Assembly: GCF_964340395.1 (NCBI RefSeq)
Contig: NC_135550.1
Coordinates: forward strand, 28,891,176-28,934,175
Length of the DNA: 43,000 nucleotides
Source of the DNA: Glandiceps talaboti
Taxonomy: Eukaryota; Hemichordata; Enteropneusta; Spengelidae
Direction of reading: 5' to 3'
The notes beneath the pieces are model-generated. The model was not told the DNA's origin, searched no databases, and saw only the letters and a list, made by a program, of their open reading frames with translations. Shown here piece after piece: positions 10,227 to 20,230 of this stretch. Position numbers and translations under genes: made by a program. Numbering within the stretch: position 1 is the first letter of the stretch; each line of letters starts with the position of its first letter.

Positions 10227-12047
10227 ATAATACCAATTTTGATTGTGATTAAAACAGATAATCTTGATGAGAAAGTATTTATAGAGTTAAAAATAATTAA
10301 CAAATAATAATAATAATCTTTATTCGTCCAAATAAATTCGGAAATATTTGTAAAATAAAAACTTCAACCCGCCCATACATTTTTTTTTTTGTGCTCAGAC
10401 ACTAAATTCTTTAAGTTGTGTGAGGTTTGTATTAATATTTCAAATGTGCCATTGAAGTCAGACAACATCTTGTTGGAACAGCAAATCTGAAAAAACAATA
10501 ATTTGCTGAAATTATACATTTCAAAATGTTACAACCACCGCGAAAACACTAGTGCATTAGCTTGAATGATGCAGACTAAGGAAAGACATCATGCAACACC
10601 AAAATTAGACAAAAACAACAATTCAATAGAAAAATGGTGGGGGTGGGGTTGGGGGGGGGGGCACCTCTAATGTAGGTTCGGTGACACTTTTATCAGTTTA
10701 TTTATATATATGGAAATTATTATGTAACACTTACAGTCGTTCATATTTGATTGTTATAACATGTAGCATTCTATCAAACAGAGTCATTGGGATCCTGGTG
10801 TTTATGCTTTGATAAGTTACCATCGTATGTCTTTGCAGGAAACTTTTCTCATTCCTGCTTATCACAGGCAAGCAAACACACCGGTGTTTTTTCAGGGGTT
10901 GTATCAAAAGGAAAGTCACTGTTCCAAAGTGGTTCACTTGATATGAAAAGTTATAATCAGATTTTGTTTTTCTTTACATCCAACTTTATTCAGTGAGATT
11001 TCATTTGTTTGTTATTTCACTAAAACAAAATGACTTTTAATATGAAATGAAAATGAATTCTTATTGTGTACTCGAGCCATAACAGTTGCATTTAATACTT
11101 AAGGGGTTGAGGTAATTGGAATTTCTTCATTTGTGCAGATAATTCTTTGAAATGTGTGTAGATAATAGTTGTTGTGATTTATTCCATCTTGTTGTAATCA
11201 TGATGTTGTCAGGAGTACAAATAATTATCAGAAGTCCCTCAGAGACTTGTGTAATGTCTTGATTGCGATTTGAGGTGTATTCAGCTAAGGCTGGTTATAT
11301 AGATTTGCAGTGTTTATCAATCCTTGTTTTCAGGTGTCTAGAATCAGCTGATCACACCGCCCCCTAGTGGTCAGTTGTAACTATGGCATTTGTCATTCTC
11401 ATGAGGATTGTTGACAAAGACACCATGACAGATTGAAAGCTTAATGCTTACAAAGTTGACCTGTTTGTGCATTATAACCTTTATAATTCATTTGATTTAC
11501 CAATCAGGTGATAATTTTATGTTAGGTTCATTCTTACTGTATATATCATTTTGATATTTGTGTGTGTACAGGTACCAGAACTACAGATACTGAGACTGGT
11601 AGCAGTCCAAAGCATGAGATGACGAAAGATAACACCATGGAAGATAACACAAAACATATGACCAAGAGACAGAAAAGTACAGATCCACTGTTACAGAATA
11701 ATAGGCGGTTGTCCGACCCTGATGCAAAGTATGAATACAAAAGTAGTCCAGAAAAAGACTCACCCACAAGAGAAGCTGGTAATCATGAGAGTCCAAGGAA
11801 AAAGAAAAAGAAAAAGAAGAAGAAGCACAAGAAACATGCAGTTCAGGAAGAAGGTGAGGGTGAGATTGAACCAGGTACTGGTGAAGTAACTGTGACTGGG
11901 AACCCTAAACATCATCAAACAACAACATCTAAAAGTTCAGGTGAATTGCCACCTGTCAATCATCCAAATCATGTCGTTACTGGAGATCAGTTCAGACCAC
12001 TACCAGCGTTAGGTACAAATACTCAAACTTCATTTACCCATGCCTAG
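85..12047 (+). CDS. Gene A: type I single-pass membrane protein with Thr-rich stalk (5' end outside window)
   Basis: I do not recognise the family. The model joins 85-217, 3108-3218, 6250-6372, 8327-8429, 10014-10102 and 11572-12047, giving about 344 residues without the missing first exon(s). Order: a short ectodomain with a Cys-Tyr, Cys-x-Cys and FDL motif; two Thr/Ser-rich stalk exons, probably O-glycosylated; a transmembrane helix of about 25 residues; a KKKKK stop-transfer cluster; an acidic/Lys segment; and a long hydrophilic cytoplasmic tail ending at a TAG (12045-12047). Internal introns are phase 1, 1, 1, 2, 1 and every junction keeps the frame. Symmetric phase-1 stalk exons could be skipped without a frameshift. 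Gene B on the opposite strand shares motif and phase order. The left acceptor is uncertain: AG at 83-84 follows the best pyrimidine tract but gives phase 0. Function is unknown; a surface receptor or adhesion role is only a guess. Confidence 0.7.
606..619. promoter_or_regulatory. RFX X-box-like site
   Basis: GTTGCTATGGCAAT matches the X-box consensus GTHNYYATRRNAAC at 13 of 14 positions. It is one of six such sites in gene A introns. Binding is inference. Confidence 0.25.
1684..2090. repeat. Repeat element with degenerate GGTCTAAAATGGGG units
   Basis: A run of about 22 G (1686-1707) opens the segment and a run of about 14 C (2069-2082) closes it. Between them six degenerate copies of GGTCTAAAATGGGGTC begin near 1778, 1816, 1855, 1942, 1966 and 2001. 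G-tract to C-tract symmetry with subterminal repeats resembles the Harbinger-like element at 36905-37774, so a relic DNA transposon is likely. No terminal duplication was found. Confidence 0.45.
2817..2894. repeat. (CA)n microsatellite
   Basis: An uninterrupted 78-bp CA tract inside a gene A intron. It produces the meaningless poly-TH and poly-VC frames around it. Confidence 0.97.
3108..3218 (+). CDS. Gene A stalk exon 1 (poly-Thr)
   Basis: Acceptor GCCATAG|CAACTACC and donor CCCG|GTAGAG, phase 1 at both ends, 111 nt (37 codons). It encodes ATTN, a run of twelve Thr, then a Ser/Thr/Pro-rich segment ending PPTEP. The Thr run is written mostly with ACC codons and is in effect a coding trinucleotide repeat (3117-3156). 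Dense Thr/Ser/Pro suggests a mucin-like O-glycosylated stalk. Confidence 0.6.
4113..4257. mobile_element. MITE-like inverted-repeat element with 10-bp direct flanks
   Basis: AATGGTGTAT occurs at 4113-4122 and again at 4248-4257. The 125 bp between starts AGAGTCAAGTCATGTGG and ends with its imperfect reverse complement, arms of about 40 bp. Terminal inverted repeats with 9-11-bp target duplications are typical of Mutator-like (MULE) elements. The element is far too short to code, so it would be non-autonomous. Confidence 0.5.
4594..4618. repeat. Short perfect palindrome
   Basis: CAAGTAAGAAAC and its exact reverse complement are separated by one base. Role unknown. Confidence 0.6.
5539..5592. 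repeat. Hairpin with 15-bp perfect arms
   Basis: TTATAATCTAAGCTT at 5539-5553 is repeated in inverse at 5578-5592 with a 24-nt loop. It could form a cruciform or be the remnant of a small transposon. Nothing else identifies it. Confidence 0.6.
5649..5662. promoter_or_regulatory. RFX X-box-like site
   Basis: GTTGTCATGGTTAC fits the X-box pattern with one mismatch in the right half-site. Intronic in gene A. Confidence 0.2.
6250..6372 (+). CDS. Gene A stalk exon 2 (Ser/Thr-rich)
   Basis: Acceptor TTTTCCTAG|CTTC and donor CCAG|GTATTT, phase 1 at both ends, 123 nt. Encodes ASTTASTPASTTTAS followed by a Ser/Thr-rich segment ending ESEIP. Composition matches stalk exon 1, consistent with a mucin-like juxtamembrane region. 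Confidence 0.6.
6373..8326 (+). other. Intron of gene A (2.0 kb)
   Basis: Apart from the possible microexon at 7578-7598, nothing recognisable; AT-rich, with no long open frame of convincing composition. Confidence 0.5.
7578..7598 (+). CDS. Possible 21-nt microexon of gene A
   Basis: TTGTTCAG precedes and GTACAG follows a 21-nt stretch. With phase-1 flanking introns it would insert EGNTAPS before the transmembrane exon. Length, phase and Thr/Ser/Pro content all fit the stalk, but a microexon this short cannot be proven from sequence. Confidence 0.3.
8327..8429 (+). CDS. Gene A transmembrane exon
   Basis: Acceptor TTTTCAAG|GTGG (phase 1) and donor AT|GTAAGT (phase 2), 103 nt. It encodes GGCNIICIVILCLIIIGAAG, a further Gly/Val-rich stretch and YCKKKKK: one hydrophobic helix followed by a basic stop-transfer cluster, giving an outside-N, inside-C topology. 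Read through without splicing it would stop at once (ATG TAA), so the GTAAGT donor must be used to reach the tail exons. Gene B has the same exon with the same phases. Confidence 0.7.
8447..8583. repeat. Tandem duplication of about 68 bp
   Basis: Two adjacent copies (8447-8516 and 8517-8583) of GTACCT...CATTAGCATTTTACC...GGTCGCCTTATT, nearly identical. They lie 17 bp after the donor of the transmembrane exon. Confidence 0.85.
9602..9615. promoter_or_regulatory. RFX X-box-like site
   Basis: GTTGCCATGGTAAT, one mismatch to the X-box consensus, 152 bp before a perfect site. Confidence 0.25.
9768..9781. promoter_or_regulatory. Perfect palindromic RFX X-box
   Basis: GTTGCCATGGCAAC is a perfect 14-bp palindrome and an exact match to the X-box GTHNYYATRRNAAC bound by RFX factors. 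It lies inside an intron and not at a promoter, so enhancer function is conjecture. Confidence 0.35.
9863..9876. promoter_or_regulatory. RFX X-box-like site
   Basis: GTTGCCATAGCGAA, left half-site intact and right half-site degenerate. Confidence 0.15.
10014..10102 (+). CDS. Gene A juxtamembrane cytoplasmic exon
   Basis: Acceptor TTGTGTCAG|GTGTTGG (phase 2) and donor GG|GTAGGT (phase 1), 89 nt. Encodes CWKEEEEKEGRG followed by HVTLYPKPLETDQSVEM, a charged intracellular segment. Gene B has an exon in the same position with the same phases (20401-20486), though the residues have diverged. Confidence 0.6.
10103..11571 (+). other. Intron of gene A (1.5 kb)
   Basis: Contains the (TA)n tract, an (AAT)n/CTTTATTCG stretch at about 10303-10330 that resembles the inverted tail of a retroelement, and a G-rich tract at 10635-10661. 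No coding signal. Confidence 0.5.
10160..10223. repeat. (TA)n microsatellite
   Basis: A 64-bp pure TA tract just inside the intron after the juxtamembrane exon. Confidence 0.97.
11572..12047 (+). CDS. Gene A terminal exon (cytoplasmic tail)
   Basis: Acceptor GTGTGTACAG|GTACC in phase 1, open for 158 codons to TAG at 12045-12047. The tail is hydrophilic, with many Ser/Thr-Pro and charged residues, a run of nine Lys followed by HKKH, and a Pro/His/Asn-rich end (SGELPPVNHPNHVV, QFRPLPALG). It looks intrinsically disordered. The Lys block could bind acidic lipids or act as a nuclear-localisation-like signal after cleavage; both are guesses. No enzymatic domain. Confidence 0.65.
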
Positions 12048-15000
12048 CTGACACTGAGGGCGCTGTGACATTTTGTGTGACAACTGGTGGTGTACAGTAT
12101 ATTTAATGCATTGCATTTGTGTAATGTGCCACTTAGCAATTAACTACTAATGACTAAGCTAGTCACTTTCCTTGTGAATTGGAGCATCAGAAAGTGAAAC
12201 ATTTATATAAACAAATGAAATGCCATTTAATGGGTTTTATAGATGAAAATACACGTACTGAAAATTGTTCATGTTTCACAATGACTATTAGGAACATGCA
12301 TGCTGAATGCAACACAAGAAAACTGTACTTTTCTACAAAAGCCATTAATCTGAAGAGATGCATATCAAGGAAAGCCATGTTCACATTTCCTGAACAGTGC
12401 CATTATTGAGAGTTGAATATCCAGCTTGCCACAACAAAAACATTATAAGAAACAGATCACAATTCTATACAAATCAGTGTGTGAAAGTATACCACACTCA
12501 TATATTCTGTCTGATAGTGACAATGGAAATGAATGATTCAACCTATTGTTATCACCAAGGTAACAGAAATGAACACAATGGAGGAATATTGCAGTAACCA
12601 TTCCCACCAAGTTTGTCAGAGACAGTTATGAGCCAAAGAAGTGATATTTTATAATATATAGAGAACTCAACTTAGAGATAATTTGCTACAAATGTCCAAG
12701 TCTAAATTTTGTAATAATAAGTTTCTGTGTTCATCTGACTCTAAATTGAATGGATTATTCAACTTAGTGTTAACCTGGAATAAAGTCTGAACAAGACATC
12801 AACTCAGAGGGAACCTCCTTGTTAATTTAAACTCTCTCTATATATATATTTACTTATAGGGTAGACAGGCAAGCTCAAGCAGACAACATTCTTTTGATTC
12901 ATTTGAACTTTCTGTATTTGTAATCATACAGCGTAGACCGTTAGGCAAGTCCAAACTATTCTGACATTCAAACTAATATCTTTAATAGCTGAGATATCTT
13001 TATATCCCTGTGATGTATATACTTACACACAGAACAGAAATACTATTTTAAAGTCTGTTTAGATTGTTTTAATAGTTGTTAGAAAGTGCCAAAGTGTTAT
13101 TACAGTGTGCCACAGTGGTTCACCAAGTTGATGACTACAGCTCACATTGCATGCAAAAGACATCAGTGGTAAATTTTGATGTAATAGTTTTGCATTTACA
13201 TACAATTAGATATTATTTTAGACACTACAGATGTAATGCACCAAATTTAATATAGAAAAAAAGTATTGTATATTGTTTTGTAATTTTATTTTGTGATAGA
13301 TTTATTTTAAATGAAATAATGTTATATATAAATATATTGATTGCTTGTCATCATATTTGTTATGTTAGTCATTATGGTTATGTTCAGCTTTCTGGTCAAG
13401 TTTCATTTCATTTATGTATTTATTTTTTCCCATATTCCCGTGAAGACAATGACAATTGTTTTGTTGATCATATGTAAATTTGATGTAGGTTAAGATATTT
13501 TCAACAATTCTACTTACCATACTTTTACAAATATTTGAAAGATTGATTCAAATTTCTTTCACAGCTCAACACAGTGTAGAGACCAGATATGTAGCATTGT
13601 TCAAAATATTGAATTTCAGACATTGAGTACAGCCATGTTTTAGTATTACATCAAATAGACCATAACGTAATATGTATGAAGGATTTACAGACAGACAGAC
13701 AGACATGGATATACATTGTACAGAGATAAAGCTGGATGTGTGCAAGAGGAAAAAAAAGCTTTAAAGTTGTATCATTTACCATTGCAAGCCATTGACAGTG
13801 TTTTTGTACAATGTTGTATCTTTGTATCTCTGTATTATACTTGAAATTTAATGAATACGATGTATAATTCTTTTATTTAACTTTCTGTGTGAGATATCTT
13901 GAATTCATCATCATCTAAAGATCAGCTAACAAAGAAACATCAAAATCTCCATGGAAACTTACACGTATACAATGCAATACATGAGTACATGTAGTTACAA
14001 GCTGCAACTTATTTCCTGGTTGGGAAGTGTCAGTTCTAGATCTAGATATTAACAAACAAATTGTTATATCACAAAATAAAAGTCTAATGTAGAAGAGAAA
14101 TTACTCTACTCAACTCTCTATTCAAATCAATATTTCAATATTCAGAGTTTGTTTTTTGGTGTTTCATGAGTTTAGTTCACACAAAGCAGTCATTTTTAAT
14201 TGTAAATTATATCACAAAGACATTCTGATTAGGTTCCAAATGGCAGTACCGGTAATATTTTAAGTTACTGTGTGTTTCCAAATCTTTGATTTATGACACT
14301 TGTGTGGCCAAAATGCTGTAGGTCAGCTTCTCATTATATATCAGTTATTGGTCTTTTGAAACCTGTCAATAGTAGCTTAGAATCCTGGTGAGTGGGGAAT
14401 TTTGATTTCCAACATCCATTTGCATGCATGGATTCCAGGCTAAAAGTATGGGGTCACATCCTGAATGCTAATCTAAGCACACTATTGCCAAATAAACAGA
14501 CATCTTGTTAGTGTATGTTGTATGGTATCAATATGGCCATATCATTACAGAGTATTCTGAGTAGTTGATGTTGCTTCATTATAACCAGGGAAGTTGTCAG
14601 TTTAATTGGACAACTGGGAGAGCTGGAATACCCCCCCCCCCCATGGAGTACATGTATAAGGCTAATTGGCATGTAAAGACTATCAGAATATGTGGTGCAA
14701 GGAAATAGGAACTGAAAATTGTATGTCTGTCAGTATCTTTTCAAGCTGTAGAACACATTTATATATACACCATGCAGTCACTGTTATCATTGACGGTGTG
14801 TCACTACACCCTGATAAAAGACACTTTATCACTTGTTTATTTTGTCCGTAACATCTGACCTGTAAAAAAAATTCAGCTTGTTGCCACGTTTGTCATATCC
14901 AGACATCTACTGTACTGTCGGTATCTGGATCAAGATCTGTATCACCTTTGTCTAATAGAGTGATGCATTTGCATCATAAACATGCCGTCCAATGCTTTGA

Positions 15001-15267
15001 GTTGCGTTTATGTTTTTATGTATTCCTTATGGTTGCCTCAACCAGTTTGGCTAATGTGCAAGTAATAGTGTCAGCCATGAGCAGAGGACAACTCTCAGTT
15101 GCAAATAAAGTCAAGTGAGGGCAAGGTATGAATCAACAAAAACATGTTAATAAAAAAAACACTTCACTTTTGTTTAGTTTATGAAACGGGGTCAATCAAA
15201 CATGATGGGTCCAATTTATTGCTAAAGAAATTCTAGCCTAGAATCCAGTTATGTTGGGATTTTTGCT
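12048..15267 (+). other. 3' region of gene A and intergenic DNA
   Basis: Low-complexity AT-rich DNA with no coding signal. An AATAAA at 12779-12784 is the first good polyadenylation signal after the stop, which would give a 3' UTR of about 0.75 kb. Others lie near 14073 and 15098. A poly-C tract lies near 14630-14642. Confidence 0.4.
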
Positions 15268-15601
15268 GTAGTCATACCCCCTACCAGTAGGGCAATGTGA
15301 GAGCAATGCTGTAGCCATTCTCCTACCAGTAGGGGAATGTGAGAGCAATGCTGTAGCCATTCCCCTACCAGTAGGGCAATGGGAGAGCAATGGTGTAGCC
15401 ATTCCCCTACCAGTAGGGCAATGTGAGAGCAATGCTGTAGCCATACCCCTACCAGTAGGGCAATGTGAGAGCAATGGTGTAGCCATTCCCCTACCAGTAG
15501 GAGAACGTGAGAGCAATGGTGTAGCCATTCCCCTACCAGTAGGGCAGTGTGAGAGCAATGGTGTAGCCACTCCCCTACCAGTAGGGCAATGTGAGAGCAA
15601 A
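15268..15601. repeat. 42-bp minisatellite, eight copies
   Basis: GTAGCCATTCCCCTACCAGT recurs every 42 bp (15268, 15311, 15353, 15395, 15437, 15479, 15521, 15563; first interval 43). Each unit carries the small palindrome CTACCAGTAGGG-like core. Because 42 is divisible by 3, two minus-strand frames stay open through the array and give 14-residue peptide repeats. Confidence 0.95.
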
Positions 15602-17039
15602 TATCCTCACATGACATGACTGGATCCTGGCTAAAGAAGTTCATGAAATTATCATTTTATAAAGTATTCTACTGTTTTATGGACTATCATACATTGTTGA
15701 CAGGAGAAGACTTGAGTCAACAATTCGTATATGTGTTTGCTGATTGTATTATGTTATACCATTTAATAAAAATTTCTATTTAAATTCAATAAATGTCATT
15801 TTATAGTTGGAGGTAATAATGTGTGCCAGTTTGATTACTTATGTAACATTAATAGCAGGCATGAATCGCAAATCATTAATTATACCCTGCCTCTCGTTTC
15901 ATAACCCAGAGACTTTTTTTAGCTTTCTAATTTCTTGGTTTTTAGCCCCAGTGGATGAAGGTGGGGTGTGTGGGATGATACTACCTTGGTCCCACCTGTC
16001 CCATGCATGCATGCATGTCCACTTGTATCTCAAAGATGCATATGCCAATTTCAACCAAACCTTCAGCAAATGTCAAATGCTATAGTCCACAAATGCAAGT
16101 CACTTCATTTCATGACTTTCACAATAACAATCAAATGGTGGCCATTTTTGTCATAAAAATTCAAAATTTCACCCTTTATTAAACACCACAGACATTTCTT
16201 CCATGTATCTACACCAATGTTAGCAATAACATAGTTAACAAGTTTTATAATGAGATCTTGACCTTTGACTTTGATCTCTTGTCGAGGTCAAATAGCCAAA
16301 ACGTCCAAATTTCATTTCACAACCTCTGAGATGCAGGGGCTGATGTCATCCAAACCTGGCACGGTATAGCCAACTTGTAGACTTGAAGGACTAATGCTAC
16401 TTCCCTTGGGGGCGTAGCAATAACACAGCAGTTCGCAATAACACATGTCAAAGAATGATTAGTCTTATGTAGTTGATGAGGACGGACAGTACAATGATAT
16501 TAGATCTAAGTACAAGTATGGCTGCAGTAGATATTACATGTAGTACATACAAAACAACTGCTAGCAATGCTCCCAAGGCTGTGAGAGTCTAACTGTCTCA
16601 TGAGGGAGGTTTTTGGGCTAGTAAATGGGAAGTATGTGTAAGACTCACAAACACGTAAGAAGGGAAAGAGGGAATGTTAAACTGGGAGAGAGAATGAGCT
16701 GCATCTACTGAGCCTGTATTAAAATATGACCTAAATCAAATGTTACTATACCCTCTGACCTTGTTTGGTGGTTTGAGTTGGTCCAGAGTATCTTTCAATC
16801 TTTCAAACATCAGTGGTTTCATCGACTTGGAAGTGTTTTCTACAAGAAAACCTTGACATTCTACATATCAAATAAAAATAGTGCCGATGGTATTGTAGCA
16901 CAACTGTATTTGGCTGCAGCTATGGGCATGGTCTTGTTGCTAGGCATATCTACATACATTTTTGGAATCTTTATTCACTTGCCTACCCGTTGTTATCTTT
17001 GTAATGTGCATCATTTCACAATTGCTAAGGGCATTTTTC
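15602..17039. other. Intergenic DNA with dispersed-repeat traces
   Basis: No gene supported. 16240-16420 (GACCTTTGACTTTGATC and following text) has the look of a widespread invertebrate dispersed repeat. The short open frames here lack coding composition. Confidence 0.35.
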
Positions 17040-17587
17040 ATGGTTGCTAGGGCCAGTATGGTCAAAATGTTTTGAGCAGTAACTGCAGAATAACCCCCCC
17101 AGAAACATCCCCACCAAGATTCAGCCCCATTCACCATGCAGTTTTAAAGATATTTGACCAAAATTGAGGTTTTTAGACCTAATTTGCATATCACCAATGG
17201 AATCATCATGTTGCAAATACACCTTCATCTGCAGATCTCCAGACATATCCCCATTAAATTTCAACTCAATATTCCTAGTAGTTTTTGAATTATACATTTT
17301 TGATAGAACGACACATTTTAGCCCTAATTTGCATATCACTGATGGATTCACCATGTCATGAACACTTCTTCATCTCAACACCCTAAGAAGGTTCCCACCA
17401 AATTTCAGACCGGTCTGCCCAGTAGTTTTGGAGTTTAAGTTTTTTGACCAAAAACCACAGATTTTGACCCAAATCACAAACTGGTGGTAAGATCATTTTG
17501 ATTTGAACCATTTCTCAACTAGACACCAAGGTAATATACCCACCAAATATTATGGCAATCGGTCCAGCAGTTTTTGACTTTAAGTTG

Positions 17588-17650
<63 letters not shown>
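17040..17650. repeat. Degenerate ~145-bp repeat units ending in (CA)n
   Basis: CTAATTTGCATATCAC recurs at 17179 and 17324, with a third degraded unit about 145 bp later. Each unit also contains a version of CACCAAATTTCAGACCGGTC and AGTAGTTTTGGAGTT. The series ends directly in a CA microsatellite (17591-17650). Short tandem units with a microsatellite tail are typical of a dispersed non-autonomous element. Confidence 0.6.
17591..17650. repeat. (CA)n microsatellite
   Basis: A 60-bp pure CA tract at the end of the repeat series. Confidence 0.97.
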
Positions 17651-17652
<2 letters not shown>

Positions 17653-20036
17653 TGCCATGCCTATAGCACTTCTGTACCTTATGATTTCAGTTGTGATAAA
17701 AATCACACACCATCGCTTGAGACAAATATGTTTATTACTAGAAAACAGTAAACATGTCAACTTTAATTTAAATTCAATTTATTGTTAACCACATCAGCAC
17801 CGATGTGTATGCAGTTGTTTTGTATACCCTTGTATACATGTATATAAGATTCACAATATTCATTTCATTTCAGTAGTTGATATAGTCATTGATAAATCGA
17901 TGGGCGAAAATGAGGTAACATATCAGAATTTTAAATACATTTATCATAATTATAAATTACAGTATATACATATATTTAAAGCTTCTAAAATAGTTTCACA
18001 ACTTTCTAGCATAGTAGTGGTGATACACTTCAAATTAAAAAAAAAGTATGGACGTTCAAACATAGACATTCCAAGCTCGTTCAGAGAAATATACAGATTA
18101 TCATCAAAATATGTGAAAGCGATTCCCTAGATTGACAAATAAAAGTGAGTAAATAACAGGAATAAATACAAATAACGTGACAAAATACGTGCAGAAAGTT
18201 GACAGTGTCAATGTAGAGGATTAGTTGTAACATTTACAAACATCAATAATTTAGTTAATTTACAATTATTTACAATATAATTATTTACACGATACAAAAC
18301 AAAATCATACACCTTCATGTAAATAAGGGTACTTGGGGTATCTGGTGGAAACGATAGTGTAAAGCCAGCATGATTCTAGTATCGATTCCTATTTACAGAA
18401 CTTCCAGCGACTTCTTTTCTCTTTAGATATAGTAGTAAATGTTTCACTATTGCAAGTTTTTAATGCACAAATGTGACGTTTTAAACCAAAACCTATGCTA
18501 AGAATAATGTTAAGATTGAATAAAGTATACCTTTCGTATTGCTACGTGAATGAACTGTCATCATTAAAAAAATCGCCAACATTAGCAACGGTGAAAACTT
18601 GTATCGTTAATGTATATAGTTTGTATACATCTCTGAGTCATTGAAAATCACGTTTTCGTGTTATTTCGACCTATTTGCCCGATATTTGACATAAGACTAA
18701 TAATATTGCCAAAATTGATATTTCAGTCATCATCACCATCATCAATCAAATCAATACCAAGAATGTAAATGGACAGTTGCGTGCCGAGTTGTGAACGACA
18801 ACAGTACACGTAAGCTTGCATATTAATTTGTATATCCCATACATATACATTGTAATTTGCCAGCTATACACTTGATAACAGAGTATAAACGATGTGCGCA
18901 TGTCACATTATCATTGTTGTAAAGAGGGTAGTTGTTTACGACGATGGTACAGGAGCTAAGTTTAGCTACATGTAGGTATGACGATGTGATGTCAAGTGAC
19001 ATTTTGATGTGACAGTTTGTAGATTAAATTCTATATCTGTTTACGGAATTCAATGGACGGAGTCATGAACGGTGACCCTATGTTTCTCTTGCTGTCAAGA
19101 TAACGTCAGCGGTGTTCTACACATTCGGTCGGGTGTCCTAAGAATCAAGTACATCGCCAGGCGATTTTATTCATGTCGAGTATTTTGAGTGTGTGCAATT
19201 ATTTAGTATATTAACCTTTATCAGTTTTTTTTTATCATTGATCTAATTTATAATCCCCTCACACAGAAAGTTATTGAGAGTTATATATGAAAATATCAGA
19301 ATCACCTAACTATGCAACTATGCACTAAATTGAGAAATTGATAGACTTGCTTTTATTGCCATATTTCACCCCACTCAATGTTTTGTCCCGTTTCGTCTTT
19401 TATTGTCTTTTCTGAAGACTGGAAACATGTCATACATGTATGATAACAGACAGATGTGTCCCGAGCTCTATACCGCAACCAAGGAGGCTAATGATATCAC
19501 AAATCAATTCACACTTCAGTCTTGTATCGCACATTTTGCAAGTTTACGGCAGCATGAGAACAGCAAAGAGAATAAATCTTGAAGCGTATTGACTTGAGCC
19601 TTGAGGTAGATAAATTATGTTCACCTTCCTTGTCACATTTCTATCCGAGCATAGGAACACGATGACAACAACGGGTGTCGGCCTTGTACAATAGGCGAAT
19701 GACGCCAGAATCGGGTCACCGTCTTCAAGTTGGTATATCAGCCCTATATATCACCTGGTGGTGTACCTTGTATAAATACAGAATAGGAAAGTTCAGCTTT
19801 TTTCTAAGTTTATAATTTAACGAAAGAATTGGGAGCCTACTTTGATTTCCTGAACCATCTTTTTTGAGTTAATTATTTTTATTTACATAAAGAATTCTCC
19901 CACTTGGAAGCCCCTCCCCGCGTCACATGAAATGCTAACGTATCAACCCCACCTGACATAATGAATTAAAGGTCGTTGGTGTTGTTTGTGGTTGCAATCA
20001 GACCAAAACCCTCGAAAAATCGCAATCTGATTGAAA
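17651..20036. other. Intergenic DNA
   Basis: No gene or clear repeat seen. From about 18.3 kb on, CpG dinucleotides look commoner than before. This is the region downstream of gene B and would hold its 3' UTR. Confidence 0.35.
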
Positions 20037-20230
20037 TTACGTCCGATTCTTTTGTTCACATTTATTTCCTTCGTATGTTGTCGTTTGTGTCTGTGTCTGT
20101 GTCTGTGTCTGTGTCTGTGTCTGTGTCTGTGTCTGTGTCTGTGTCTGTGTCTGTGTTTGTGTTTGTGTTTGTGTTTGTGTTTGTGTTTGTGTTTGTGTTT
20201 GTGTTTGTGTTTGTTTTTGTTTTTGTCTTG
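20037..20230 (-). CDS. Possible terminal exon of gene B, (Gln-Thr)n
   Basis: Acceptor ATCACTCCTAG|CAAGAC is in the phase needed by the previous exon (phase 1). It would add TRQKQKQ, then Gln-Thr repeats, and end TTYEGNKCEQKNRT before a stop. The Gln-Thr part is a hexanucleotide array, open in several frames by nature, so openness is weak evidence. The pyrimidine tract is poor. A more distant last exon is possible. Confidence 0.3.

Noticed and set aside
15268-15601. CRISPR array
   Set aside because: The 42-bp units are contiguous, without unique spacers, and the DNA is eukaryotic; it is a minisatellite.
17900-18130. 76-codon frame
   Set aside because: Lys/Tyr/Ile-rich as expected from AT-rich noncoding DNA, with no motif or splice context.
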